DNA from: Alicyclobacillus kakegawensis NBRC 103104
GTDB lineage: Bacteria > Bacillota > Bacilli > Alicyclobacillales > Alicyclobacillaceae
DNA: 64,000 nt
NCBI RefSeq assembly: GCF_001552655.1
Contig: NZ_BCRP01000013.1
Coordinates: forward strand, 26,550 to 90,549
Direction: 5' to 3'
Shown here: positions 9,404-17,326 of the stretch, one piece after another
How the letters are laid out: every line of letters starts with the position of its first letter
Numbering within the stretch: the stretch's first letter is position 1
The notes under the pieces: generated by a model
What the model was told of the DNA's origin: nothing
Seen by the model: only the letters and a program-made list of their open reading frames with translations
Databases searched by the model: none
Position numbers and translations under genes: made by a program

Positions 9404-10612
9404 TTAACTGCCTGGGTGCAACCAGCGCAGGGGCACCACGGTGCCCGGCGGGCAGGATACATCGTCGACGCGCACCAGGCAATTGGCATCGGCCAGGCTG
9501 GATAGCACTCCTGGCGACTGGGATGTCGCTGTGTCTACCCAGACGCGGCCCGATTCTATCCATCCACGCGCCCGCAGCACGCGCGTGTGCTTGACAGGCT
9601 TGAGGCTGAGGGGCCGCGTGAGAGCTCCTGAAGCGGGGAAGGGGGTGTCCAGCCAGCCTAGGCTGCGGCGAATGACCGGACGGACCAGCACTTCAAACTG
9701 GATGAGGCAGGCTGCTGGGTTCCCGGAGAGAGCGAAAACCACCGTCTCTCCCCATAATCCGGCCAGAAGCGGGGTGCCGGGCCGTATCCAGACCTTTTCG
9801 AGGACCGGGGTGATTCCCAGGTCCGCCAGGACCTTGGGAACATGATCGGCGTCACCCTTGGATATGCCTCCACTCAGCACGAGATAGTCCACTCCCGAGA
9901 GGCTGGTCACCGCGGCGCGGATGGCGGATGCGTCATCCGCCACGGTTTGCACGCTGGTGATGTCCACCCCGTCTTCCAGCAGAGCGGAGGCTAAAAAGGC
10001 GTCGTTGGTTGAGTAGATCTGTCCGCGACGCAGCGGCTGCTGGGGGTCTGCCACGAGTTCGCTGCCGGTTATCACGATGGCGGCAGTCGGGCGTACGGCC
10101 ACGGATACTTCGGGGACGCCGAAGCCGTTGCAGGCGGCTAAGTGGCGGGCGCTCAGACGAGTCCCGCTCGGCACAATAACTTGGCCCGCTCGTGCGTCAT
10201 CTCCAGCGGGTTGGACCGACTCACCTTCCCGGATGGAGCGCAGCACGATGACCTCGTCTTCGCCGTCGTCTTCACACCACTCGAAGCGCAGGACGCTGTC
10301 GGCTCCGGGAGGCAGCGGGGCCCCCGTCATGATGCGGACGGCCTCGCCCGGGTGCACCTCGCCAGCGCTCTCGTCGCCGGCCAGCACACACCCAACCCGG
10401 CGCAAGCGAGCGCCGCGCTGGGCGCTCTCCGCCCGCACCGCGTAGCCGTCCATCATGGCGCGGGCGAACGGGGGAACCGAGGCGCGTGCGCTGACCGCCG
10501 CCGTGGTAATGCGGCCCAAAGCCTGGGCGACGGGTATCCGCTCGCTGCGCACGGGACGGTGCAGCTGCAACAGCCGGTCAAAGGCGCCGTCCAGGCCTAG
10601 CATCGTGGTCAA
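9404..10612 (-). CDS. moeA: Molybdopterin molybdenumtransferase MoeA
   Basis: Inserts molybdate into adenylylated molybdopterin to form molybdenum cofactor. About 402 residues with the expected domain order. The N-terminal segment includes FARAMMDGYAVRA, a PGADSVLRFEW region follows, and the MoCF-binding domain has IVITGSELV and LSGGISKGDADHVP. A C-terminal beta domain closes the protein. Start choice: TTG at 10612 has AGGAGG 8 nt upstream; the ATG at 10639 overlaps the mobB stop as ATGA but has no good ribosome site. Cotranscribed with mobB. Confidence 0.93.
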   Translation of the reverse strand: MTTMLGLDGAFDRLLQLHRPVRSERIPVAQALGRITTAAVSARASVPPFARAMMDGYAVRAESAQRGARLRRVGCVLAGDESAGEVHPGEAVRIMTGAPLPPGADSVLRFEWCEDDGEDEVIVLRSIREGESVQPAGDDARAGQVIVPSGTRLSARHLAACNGFGVPEVSVAVRPTAAIVITGSELVADPQQPLRRGQIYSTNDAFLASALLEDGVDITSVQTVADDASAIRAAVTSLSGVDYLVLSGGISKGDADHVPKVLADLGITPVLEKVWIRPGTPLLAGLWGETVVFALSGNPAACLIQFEVLVRPVIRRSLGWLDTPFPASGALTRPLSLKPVKHTRVLRARGWIESGRVWVDTATSQSPGVLSSLADANCLVRVDDVSCPPGTVVPLRWLHPGS

Positions 10613-10635
10613 ACCGCATCCCTCCTGGGCCTTTC

Positions 10636-11214
10636 TCATCCAGACACCAGCCTCATGTCACCCAATCGTCCGGCCTCAATATCCGCGCACAACTCCGCCA
10701 CCGCTCCGTCCCTGTACACCGGAACGGCGAGGGCGGCTGCCGCCTCCATGAGCCCCTCGGTGGTCACGACGGCGCGCAGGTTGTTCATAGGCGAGCCAGC
10801 CAGCCAGTTCAACTCGCTCGCTTGGCGGATCATCGCCAGCTTGGGAAGCGGGTGGGACTTAAAGCCTTCGACCAGGACGGCATCCAGTGAACGCCCCTGT
10901 CGACGGGCGCGATCCGCCAGCCGGCGGCAGAGGACCAGGGGTTGCTCCGCCGCCTGGTCTGCCATGTCCCGCCACAAGGTGCGCCCGCCGCCTGCCAGCA
11001 CGGTGGCCACCGCGCCGCTGTGGATGTATCTCTCGGTGTCGGAGGACGCTTTTTCCCAATCGTCTGGAGCGTTCTCCCATAGGTGACCGTCGTGTTTAAT
11101 CACCGCGACGCGCCAACCCTGTCTCGTCCACACCTGCAGGATGCGTTCAATCAACCGCGTTTTGCCGGCATCCTGAACCCCGACGATGGATAGGACAAGG
11201 GGCCGTGGCATCAT
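10636..11214 (-). CDS. mobB: Molybdopterin-guanine dinucleotide biosynthesis protein MobB
   Basis: GTP-binding accessory protein for making the guanine dinucleotide form of the molybdenum cofactor. About 192 residues from the ATG at 11214. Walker A is GVQDAGKT (residues about 11-18); IKHDGH and DAVLVEGFK are the other family blocks. Upstream in-frame codons to 11364 look non-coding. Its stop codon overlaps a possible moeA ATG, showing a moeA-coupled operon. No molybdoenzyme is visible in the window. Confidence 0.9.
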   Translation of the reverse strand: MMPRPLVLSIVGVQDAGKTRLIERILQVWTRQGWRVAVIKHDGHLWENAPDDWEKASSDTERYIHSGAVATVLAGGGRTLWRDMADQAAEQPLVLCRRLADRARRQGRSLDAVLVEGFKSHPLPKLAMIRQASELNWLAGSPMNNLRAVVTTEGLMEAAAALAVPVYRDGAVAELCADIEAGRLGDMRLVSG

Positions 11215-11654
11215 CGCCGCGGATTGATGCCTTCCATCGCGATGTTCACCCCACCGGTGCGGGCCGAAAACGTTCCTCCCAATGCAGGCAGCGCTAGAGG
11301 CACGGCGAGGGCGAGAGTGGTGGTACCAAGCCGGGGATTGGCCAGTACGGTCATCATGCGTCACACCCTTTCCGTCCCGCTCTACTGATGAATGCCGGTG
11401 TCAGGCCGGCAAGCACGCTCGACACCATTTGGACGTTTGGTCCGCCCGCGGAGAGCGCGGTCAAGAAGATGGCCGTAACCAAGCACATTTCGACTTCGAC
11501 CTCCGGGAGCCAAAATCCTGCTGTCGCGCGTGACCTGGGAATAGTCTGCCGTCATCACCCTGGAGCCCATGCGCAGGCTTGGTGTACAGTAGACGTGCCT
11601 GGGTGGGCGAAGCCTGCGCCGGGTGTGAACGCCAGTGTATAAGGAGGATGTCCG
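11215..11654. other. Intergenic region between mobB and the heme-oxygenase-like gene
   Basis: 440 bp with divergent genes at both ends. No convincing coding frame or hairpin-plus-T-run terminator is seen. It presumably holds both promoters; a TACAGT -10-like hexamer lies at 11585-11590 with no strong -35. Confidence 0.4.
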
Positions 11655-12392
11655 GTGTACGACGAAGAACAGTTCACGACCTACGAGGATGTCGAGCGAG
11701 CCCTGGATGCGTTTGTCACGGAGGCTTTTTTTGCCGCCCCGTTTCTGACCTCCCTCCAATCCGGGCGCTATCAACCGCACCAAGTGCGCCACTTTGCGGT
11801 CCAATACAGCTACTATTCTCGACACTTCCCGAGGGTCCTGGGAGCAGCCATTTCCGCGATGGCTCCACTGGCTGATTGGTGGGTGCCGCTGGCCGACAAC
11901 CTGTGGGACGAGGCCGGTCGGGGAGTGCCTGGTCGTTCCCACGAGGAACTGTACAAAACCTTTCTCTTTTCCGTGTATCCCGAGGTGCCCCTTGATGAGC
12001 GCGGAGTCCCGCTGCAGCCGATGTCGCCGGCCGTCGAGCGGGCTGTCGACACGTTCATCCGCTTCTTTCAGAACGCCACCCCGTTGGAGGCCATGGCGGC
12101 TGTTGGCTTGGGATCCGAAATGTTTGCCGGGCGTGTGATGAAAGCTATCGGGGAGGGCTTCACACGGCCGGAGTACAACCGTGAGAGGAGACTGGACGTG
12201 CGCTTTTGGGAGGTGCACGCGGACGAGCATGAACCGCGGCATTACCAACTGTGTCGCGAAATTTTGAGTCGATACACAAAGCCGCGTGAATTGGCAATGA
12301 TGTTTCGGGTGGGGCGCGACATCGCGAAATCAGAGGCGGACATGTACCAGGGCCTGCATGAGGAAATGCTGACTCTGCCGCCGGAGGAGTGA
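11655..12392 (+). CDS. Heme-oxygenase-like diiron protein (TenA/PqqC/CADD-like, iron-containing redox enzyme family)
   Basis: 245-residue, all-helical protein of the PqqC/CADD superfamily. Recognisable blocks are HQVRHFAVQYSYYSRHFPR in the first half and HADEHEPRHYQLCREIL in the second, which supply the Glu/His residues that bind two irons in the oxygenase members. Known relatives make p-aminobenzoate from a tyrosine side chain (CADD) or carry out other oxidative cleavages. The GTG start has AGGAGG 7 nt upstream. Its stop is only 6 nt before cobT, so the two are translated from one message. A role in supplying the cobalamin lower base or a related aromatic is an inference from that pairing; the substrate is unknown. 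Confidence 0.75.
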   Translation: MYDEEQFTTYEDVERALDAFVTEAFFAAPFLTSLQSGRYQPHQVRHFAVQYSYYSRHFPRVLGAAISAMAPLADWWVPLADNLWDEAGRGVPGRSHEELYKTFLFSVYPEVPLDERGVPLQPMSPAVERAVDTFIRFFQNATPLEAMAAVGLGSEMFAGRVMKAIGEGFTRPEYNRERRLDVRFWEVHADEHEPRHYQLCREILSRYTKPRELAMMFRVGRDIAKSEADMYQGLHEEMLTLPPEE

Positions 12393-12398
12393 GGGAAC

Positions 12399-13460
12399 GT
12401 GGCTGTACAACCGGCCATTCAAGATTGCCTGCAGAGGATTCGACCCGTGTCGTCTGCCGCGGCCGATGCTGCTCGCCTCCGGTTGGACAGACTGACGAAG
12501 CCGCCCGGCAGCCTGGGCCGGCTGGAAGACGTGATGGTGCGGATTGCGGCCATGGTGGCTTCTCCCGCCCCGCGCTTGGAACAGCCGACTTGTCTGGTGT
12601 TTGCTGCCGATCACGGTGTCGCCGCCGAAGGGGTCTCGGCCTACCCGCAGGAGGTCACCGCCCAAATGGCGGTCAATATCGCCAGCGGCGGGGCCGTCAG
12701 CAGCGTCCTGGCCAGGCAGCACCAGGTTCGCCTGCAGGTGGTGGATGTGGGTGTGACAGCGCCTTTGCGCCACCCTGGCATCCTGAATCGACGAGTGCGT
12801 GCGGGTACGCGCAATTTTACCGCAGGGCCGGCGATGACCCGCAGCGAGGCGGAGGCGGCAGTCTGCACCGGGATTGACACCGTTAACCAGGCCCACGCGG
12901 CTGGGTGCGGGTTGTTGTTGGTCGGCGAGATGGGGATTGCCAACACGACCCCCGCTGCCGCCATGGCGGCCGTGCTTGGCCAGTGGCCGGTGTCTCAGGT
13001 GGTCGGGACGGGAACCGGCATCTCAAAGGCCCAATGGGAACACAAGGTCCACGTAATTGAACGCGCCTTGGACGTCAACCACCCGGATGCGGAAGATCCT
13101 TGGCAAGTTTTGGCCGCTCTGGGCGGGCTGGAGATTGCGGCCCTGGGCGGCGCGATATTGGCCGCCGCCGCCCACCGCATGCCGGTCCTCCTGGATGGGC
13201 TCATGACCGGGGTCGCAGCCCTGTGGGCGTACCGATTGGCCGCCGATGTGAAAGATTATCTGCTGGCCTCGCACGTTTCGGCGGAGCCAGGGCACCGTAT
13301 GGTGATCTCGGCTTTGGGGCTGCAGCCGCTGCTGGACCTGGAACTGAGGCTTGGCGAGGCCTCCGGCGCCCTGTTGGCGTTGCCGCTTTTGCTTGCGGCC
13401 CAACGTGTGTTCACGGAGACGGCGACGTTTGAGGAAGCCGGGGTGAGCGAACAAGTCTAG
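12399..13460 (+). CDS. cobT: Nicotinate-nucleotide--dimethylbenzimidazole phosphoribosyltransferase CobT
   Basis: Activates the lower base of cobalamin by moving phosphoribose from nicotinate mononucleotide to dimethylbenzimidazole, giving alpha-ribazole phosphate. 353 residues, the standard length. Conserved sequences are LTKPPGSLGRLEDV at the N-terminus, VFAADHGVAAEGVSAYP, GEMGIANTTPAAA, GTGTGIS and the catalytic-base loop SAEPGHR with Glu296. GTG start with GGAGGAGTGAGGG upstream. It works with cobU, cobS and cbiB, which lie 7-9 kb downstream. Confidence 0.96.
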   Translation: MAVQPAIQDCLQRIRPVSSAAADAARLRLDRLTKPPGSLGRLEDVMVRIAAMVASPAPRLEQPTCLVFAADHGVAAEGVSAYPQEVTAQMAVNIASGGAVSSVLARQHQVRLQVVDVGVTAPLRHPGILNRRVRAGTRNFTAGPAMTRSEAEAAVCTGIDTVNQAHAAGCGLLLVGEMGIANTTPAAAMAAVLGQWPVSQVVGTGTGISKAQWEHKVHVIERALDVNHPDAEDPWQVLAALGGLEIAALGGAILAAAAHRMPVLLDGLMTGVAALWAYRLAADVKDYLLASHVSAEPGHRMVISALGLQPLLDLELRLGEASGALLALPLLLAAQRVFTETATFEEAGVSEQV

Positions 13461-13560
13461 TCTAGCTTCTGTGGCCTTGCTGACCGTGCGATTCGTCCGG
13501 TTGTGCGGCCGTGAGACGACAATGCTCTGGATCTTTCGGCTTTGTTTCGATTCTCTTATA

Positions 13561-13583
13561 TGTACGTACAAAATGTACGTACA
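13561..13583. repeat. Twin 10-bp palindromes (TGTACGTACA) at 13-bp spacing
   Basis: TGTACGTACA occurs at 13561-13570 and again at 13574-13583. A third close copy, TGTACGTACC, is at 13778-13787, followed by a related GTGCATACCA. The first pair lies about 60 bp upstream of the promoter at 13644-13672 and the third lies downstream of it. Short symmetrical TNGTNNNNACNA-like sites are typical of GntR-type and similar dimeric regulators. This makes them candidate operators for the symporter gene. Confidence 0.55.
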
Positions 13584-13643
13584 AATGAATCTCTGATAAG
13601 CATGCAAACCATGCCAAAATTGGCGTGGTTTGCTGGGTGTTTG

Positions 13644-13672
13644 TTGAAAGCGGTTGATGAATTCGCTACAAT
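13644..13672 (+). promoter_or_regulatory. Sigma-A-type promoter for the symporter operon
   Basis: -35 TTGAAA (13644-13649), 17-bp spacer, -10 TACAAT (13667-13672). Each hexamer has one mismatch to consensus. It leaves a leader of about 165 nt before the symporter ATG. Confidence 0.7.
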
Positions 13673-13846
13673 AGACACGTGTTTCGTGACATTTCCATGT
13701 CAAATCCGGAATTCCAAGGAGGGGTTCTTCTCGAAATCACATCGAAAGGCATATAAAGGAATCTAAGACGTCGTAGATGTACGTACCAATGTGCATACCA
13801 ATGTCCGAAGATCCTACGTTCCTTCCCGCTAGGAGTGTGACGAACC

Positions 13847-15454
13847 ATGGGCCATGCCCTGTTCCACCCGTCAGGGATCGATTACCTGATTGTGGTAGCC
13901 TATTTCGTTTTTGTGCTTGCGGTGGGATTCCTGTTGCGCAAGCAAACGACCACTGGGGAAGACTTCTTTCTCTCCGGACGGGCGTTGCCGGCTTGGATAA
14001 CCGGTATCGCGTTCATGTCGGCTAACCTGGGCTCCACGGAGATCATCGGCATGAGTGCGGGTGGGGCCGAATACGGCATGACACAAACCCACTTTTACTG
14101 GATTGGCGCGATTCCGGCCATGGTTTTCATGGGCTTGTACATGATGCCGTTCTACTACGCGTCGCGTGCCCGCTCCGTGCCGGAATACCTGAAGCTGCGA
14201 TTCAATGAAGCCACGCGCGGCGTGAACGCGGCCGCGTTCGCGGTGATGACCATCCTGGTTTCGGGCATCGGTCTGTATTCGATGGCCATCCTGTTTCAAA
14301 CCCTGGTCGGGTGGTCGTTGAACACCAGCATCTGGGTGTCGGCCGCCATTGTCGTCGTGTATGTGTTTCTGGGTGGATTGACGTCGTCCATCTTCAATGA
14401 GGTGACGCAGTTCTTCTTGATTGTTCTGGGGCTCTTGCCGGTGACCGTGATTGGCATGCACAACCTCGGCGGCTGGAGCGGGCTTGCCCGCCGCGTGCCG
14501 GCCGACTTTTCCCACGTTTGGGCAGGGCTTGGAAGCGCCAACAATTCGCTTGGGGCCAACTGGGTCGCCGTTGTGCTCGGCCTCGGCTTCGTGACTTCGT
14601 TTGCGTACTGGACCACAGATTTTTTGGTCGTGCAGCGAACGTTTGCGGCCAACAGCATGCGGGCTGCCCAGGTGACGCCGATTTACGCGTCGTTTATCAA
14701 GATGTTCATCCCGTTCATCAGTGTAGTGGTGGGACTGATTGCGCTGGCGGTCTTTCCGCACATCGGCAAGGACGGGACGAGTTACAATTTGGCGTTCCCG
14801 CTGTTGATGGCCAAATACTATCCGGTGGGGATGATAGGCCTCGGCATCACAGCCCTGATGGCCAGCTTCATGAGCGGCATGGCCGGTAACATCACGGCGT
14901 TCACCACCGTGTGGACCTATGACATCTACCAGGCTTATATCAAAAAGGATGCGTCGGATGCGCACTACCTGTGGATGGGGCGGATCGCCACGGTGGTCGG
15001 GGTGCTCATCTCCATCGCCACGTCGTACATCGCCGCCGGCTTCCCGAGCATCATGGACTATATGCAAACGCTGTTCTCGTTCTTTAACGCTCCCATCTTC
15101 GGCGTGTTTTTGCTCGGGATGTTCTGGAGACGCGCGACCGGCTGGGGCGCGTTCTGGGGATTGGTTTCCGGCATTGCGTTTGCGTTCATCTTCTACTTTT
15201 TCCTGCCCTTCCACTTCGCCACGCCCAACGCGGGCAACTTCTGGCGCGCTTGGTGGGTATGGGTGGTTACGACTGGGGTCTGCGTGCTCGTCAGTCTCGT
15301 GACCAAACCTAAGTCCGACGAAGAATTGAAAGGTCTCGTCTACGGGGTGACGAAATACCGTTCGTACAAGGGGTACCCGTGGTACAAGCGGCCTGGCGTG
15401 TTGGGCTGCATCTCACTGGCGATGTTCATTGCTCTCGACATTATCTTCTGGTAA
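13847..15454 (+). CDS. Sodium:solute symporter (SSS/SLC5 family)
   Basis: 535-residue membrane protein with about 14 helices of the LeuT-fold SSS family. The N-terminal helix (IDYLIVVAYFVFVLAVGFLL) is followed by the diagnostic GEDFFLSGRALPAWITGIAFMSA block and later GLTSSIFNEVTQFFLIVLG. It imports an organic solute with sodium. The sequence resembles the SglT/YidK sugar-type branch, but the substrate cannot be assigned. AGGAG is 11 nt before the ATG. Followed 13 bp later by a two-helix small protein. Confidence 0.9.
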   Translation: MGHALFHPSGIDYLIVVAYFVFVLAVGFLLRKQTTTGEDFFLSGRALPAWITGIAFMSANLGSTEIIGMSAGGAEYGMTQTHFYWIGAIPAMVFMGLYMMPFYYASRARSVPEYLKLRFNEATRGVNAAAFAVMTILVSGIGLYSMAILFQTLVGWSLNTSIWVSAAIVVVYVFLGGLTSSIFNEVTQFFLIVLGLLPVTVIGMHNLGGWSGLARRVPADFSHVWAGLGSANNSLGANWVAVVLGLGFVTSFAYWTTDFLVVQRTFAANSMRAAQVTPIYASFIKMFIPFISVVVGLIALAVFPHIGKDGTSYNLAFPLLMAKYYPVGMIGLGITALMASFMSGMAGNITAFTTVWTYDIYQAYIKKDASDAHYLWMGRIATVVGVLISIATSYIAAGFPSIMDYMQTLFSFFNAPIFGVFLLGMFWRRATGWGAFWGLVSGIAFAFIFYFFLPFHFATPNAGNFWRAWWVWVVTTGVCVLVSLVTKPKSDEELKGLVYGVTKYRSYKGYPWYKRPGVLGCISLAMFIALDIIFW

Positions 15455-15467
15455 GGGGTGAGACACC

Positions 15468-15707
15468 ATGGCACCGTCCCCGCACAACCGATTTCTCGAT
15501 CTGCGCCGCTTGATTGGTGTTCTGTTGACTTTTGACGGGCTGATCATCGCCATCTACGGTGCCGTCAAGCATCCCGGCAATCCCGATGTCCCGCTGAACC
15601 TGGACCTTTGGTGGGGATTGTTGGTTCTGGTGGTCGGCCTGCTGTTTTTGTTCGCTTCTTTGCGCCCGCCGAAGCCGCCCGAAGAGGAGCCCGATTCTTT
15701 GTCATAA
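15468..15707 (+). CDS. Small two-helix membrane protein downstream of the SSS symporter
   Basis: 79 residues with two hydrophobic segments (about 15-33 and 46-65) separated by a short polar loop, and an acidic, proline-rich tail. An AGGGGTGAG ribosome site lies just before the ATG. No named family is recognised. Tight linkage to the transporter and the shared terminator suggest an accessory subunit or a stabiliser; that is inference. Confidence 0.75.
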   Translation: MAPSPHNRFLDLRRLIGVLLTFDGLIIAIYGAVKHPGNPDVPLNLDLWWGLLVLVVGLLFLFASLRPPKPPEEEPDSLS

Positions 15708-15729
15708 CAGCACCGCGTTGGCCGCTGGC

Positions 15730-15769
15730 GCGCCACCCGGGGAGACCCGGGTGGCGCTTGCAATTTTTT
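15730..15769 (+). terminator. Rho-independent terminator after the symporter operon
   Basis: Perfect 12-bp stem GCGCCACCCGGG / CCCGGGTGGCGC with a GAGA tetraloop (15730-15757), then TTGCAATTTTTT. Confidence 0.85.
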
Positions 15770-15865
15770 GTTTCCCGCGAGAAGATGAAAGAGGAAGCAA
15801 CTGGCCAGGTTTTCCTGCGCAATCTTGGCAGCACAATCTTCATCATAATAAAGGAGCGATGACGG

Positions 15866-16342
15866 ATGGACGAACAGGCGAAAAAGACCGCGCTCAGAGG
15901 CATCACATACGGGTTGTACGTGATTGGTACGAAGGTCGGCGACGACGTAAATGCGTTCACGGGCAACTGGGTGACCCAAACCTCATTTACGCCGCCTCTT
16001 GTCGCCGTGGGAGTCAAGAAGGGAACAAGCTCCTGTGACGGAATTCTGGAGAGCGGCGTGTTTTCGGTGAACGTGCTGGAAAGCGGACAGAAAGACCTCG
16101 CGTTCGCGTTCTTCAAGCCGGTCTCGCGGGTCGGCAACAAATTCGGGGACATCGAGTTTTACACGGCGACGACAGGCAGCCCCATTCTGAAGGACGCTTT
16201 GTCTTGGTTTGAGTGCAAGGTGGTGGACCACAATGACCGAGGCGACCATGTGTTGGTCGTCGGGGAGGTCATCGATGCCGGTGTACATCGCGAGGGGAAG
16301 CCGCTGACGTTGGGCGAATTGGGCCTGTTTTACGGCGGATGA
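15866..16342 (+). CDS. Flavin reductase-like FMN-binding protein
   Basis: 158 residues, a single flavin-reductase-like split-barrel domain. Features are TYGLYVIGTKVGDDVNAFTGNW, then VAVGVKKGTSS and SVNVLESGQ, as in flavoredoxin-type proteins that bind FMN and reduce flavin or pass electrons. AAGGAG lies 9 nt before the ATG. It is 19 bp upstream of the cob(I)alamin adenosyltransferase gene. That raises the idea that it helps reduce cob(II)alamin to cob(I)alamin for adenosylation, an inference from context. Confidence 0.85.
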   Translation: MDEQAKKTALRGITYGLYVIGTKVGDDVNAFTGNWVTQTSFTPPLVAVGVKKGTSSCDGILESGVFSVNVLESGQKDLAFAFFKPVSRVGNKFGDIEFYTATTGSPILKDALSWFECKVVDHNDRGDHVLVVGEVIDAGVHREGKPLTLGELGLFYGG

Positions 16343-16361
16343 GCGGAGGGACAAACGGCGC

Positions 16362-16967
16362 ATGCGCATTTACACCCGCGGCGGCGATAGAGGAAAGACC
16401 ACTCTGATTGGCCGCAAGCGCAGGTTCAAGTCGGACGCGCGCGTCGAGGCGTACGGCAGCGTGGACGAGGCGGGGGCGTTTCTGGGCTTGGCCTGCAGTT
16501 TCCTCAGGCCTGACGAGGACGCTGATATTCTCGACCTTTTGGGCGGTGTCCAGCAGCGCCTGTGGGATGTCGGGGCCGACCTGGCGGCACCCCCGGACGC
16601 GGGTTTCACGTATCGAACACCCGACACCGCGGCCGCGGAACTGGAACCGATGATAGACAAATATCAGGCGGAGGCGGGACACCTCAGCCAGTTCATCATC
16701 CGCGGCGGCGACACGGCGGCGGCCGCCCTGCACGTTGCCTGCACCGTGGTGCGGCGGGCCGAACGCCGTGCTGTCGCCTTGATGCAGCAGGAGGAACTCC
16801 ACCTACCGGCGCTCACCTACCTCAATCGGCTGTCCGACCTCTTGTTTGTCCTCGCGCGGGCTGTCAATGCCCGCCGCCAGCTTGGCGATGTGGTCTATGA
16901 GCGCAGCGGGGAAGTGTTTCGAGAACCGCACGCGGCACCCAAGGCGGACAGAAAATCGGACAATTGA
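16362..16967 (+). CDS. Cob(I)alamin adenosyltransferase, PduO type
   Basis: Attaches the 5'-deoxyadenosyl group of ATP to cob(I)alamin to make the coenzyme form. 201 residues. The N-terminal ATP-binding signature TRGGDRGKTTLIG (usually TKTGDxGxT) is present, then SVDEAGAFLGLA, the helix with ERRAVAL, and the C-terminal LNRLSDLLFVLARAVNAR. This is PduO-type, not CobA/BtuR type. The -35 box of the downstream B12-controlled promoter overlaps its last codons. Confidence 0.93.
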   Translation: MRIYTRGGDRGKTTLIGRKRRFKSDARVEAYGSVDEAGAFLGLACSFLRPDEDADILDLLGGVQQRLWDVGADLAAPPDAGFTYRTPDTAAAELEPMIDKYQAEAGHLSQFIIRGGDTAAAALHVACTVVRRAERRAVALMQQEELHLPALTYLNRLSDLLFVLARAVNARRQLGDVVYERSGEVFREPHAAPKADRKSDN

Positions 16968-16993
16968 CAGTGCGTTGGCGACTTCTGTACAAT
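16964..16993 (+). promoter_or_regulatory. Promoter of the B12-regulated operon
   Basis: Consensus -35 TTGACA (16964-16969), 18-bp spacer, -10 TACAAT (16988-16993) preceded by TG. The -35 lies on the stop codon of the upstream gene. Transcription would start near 17000, just before the riboswitch. Confidence 0.75.
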
Positions 16994-17018
16994 TTCGGTG
17001 GACAAACTATCATTTCGC

Positions 17019-17178
17019 CTGTCAGGTGCCCTGCGTGAGCAGGGAGAATAGGGAAACCGGTGCGAATCCGGTGCGGTCCCGCCACTGTGATCAGCGGTTT
17101 GGGCGGGCGTCACTGCGGCTAAGCTGTGGGAAGGCGTTCGCTGGTCAGTGCTGAGAGCCAGGAGACCTGCCTGACGGG
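17019..17178 (+). promoter_or_regulatory. Cobalamin (B12) riboswitch
   Basis: The conserved core is clear: GGTGCCCTGCGTGAGCAGGG, GGGAAACCGGTGCGAATCC, GGTCCCGCCACTGTGA and the 3' closing AGCCAGGAGACCTGCC. It senses adenosylcobalamin or related corrinoids. It is followed by a terminator hairpin, so bound B12 would turn off the btu/cob genes. Confidence 0.95.
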
Positions 17179-17241
17179 TGTGCGAGCTGAACCTTCGAGG
17201 AGAGGTTGAGTGCGCCGACGGGGATTTTCACCCAGTGCGTG

Positions 17242-17266
17242 AACTCTGCCTGCGGGCGGAGTTTTT
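17242..17266 (+). terminator. Riboswitch expression-platform terminator
   Basis: 9-bp stem AACTCTGCC / GGCGGAGTT with a TGCG loop, then TTTT. It lies between the B12 aptamer and the btuF ribosome site, so it is the likely on/off switch. Confidence 0.8.
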
Positions 17267-17326
17267 CTATGACCACTCGCAAACGACTCGCAAGGGGACG
17301 CTCCAGACTGGTGGATGGAGGGTTCC

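Noticed and set aside
13871..15214. 447-codon minus-strand frame opposite the sodium symporter
   Set aside because: Shadow of the real gene: highly charged, His/Arg-rich, no ribosome site, no known domain.
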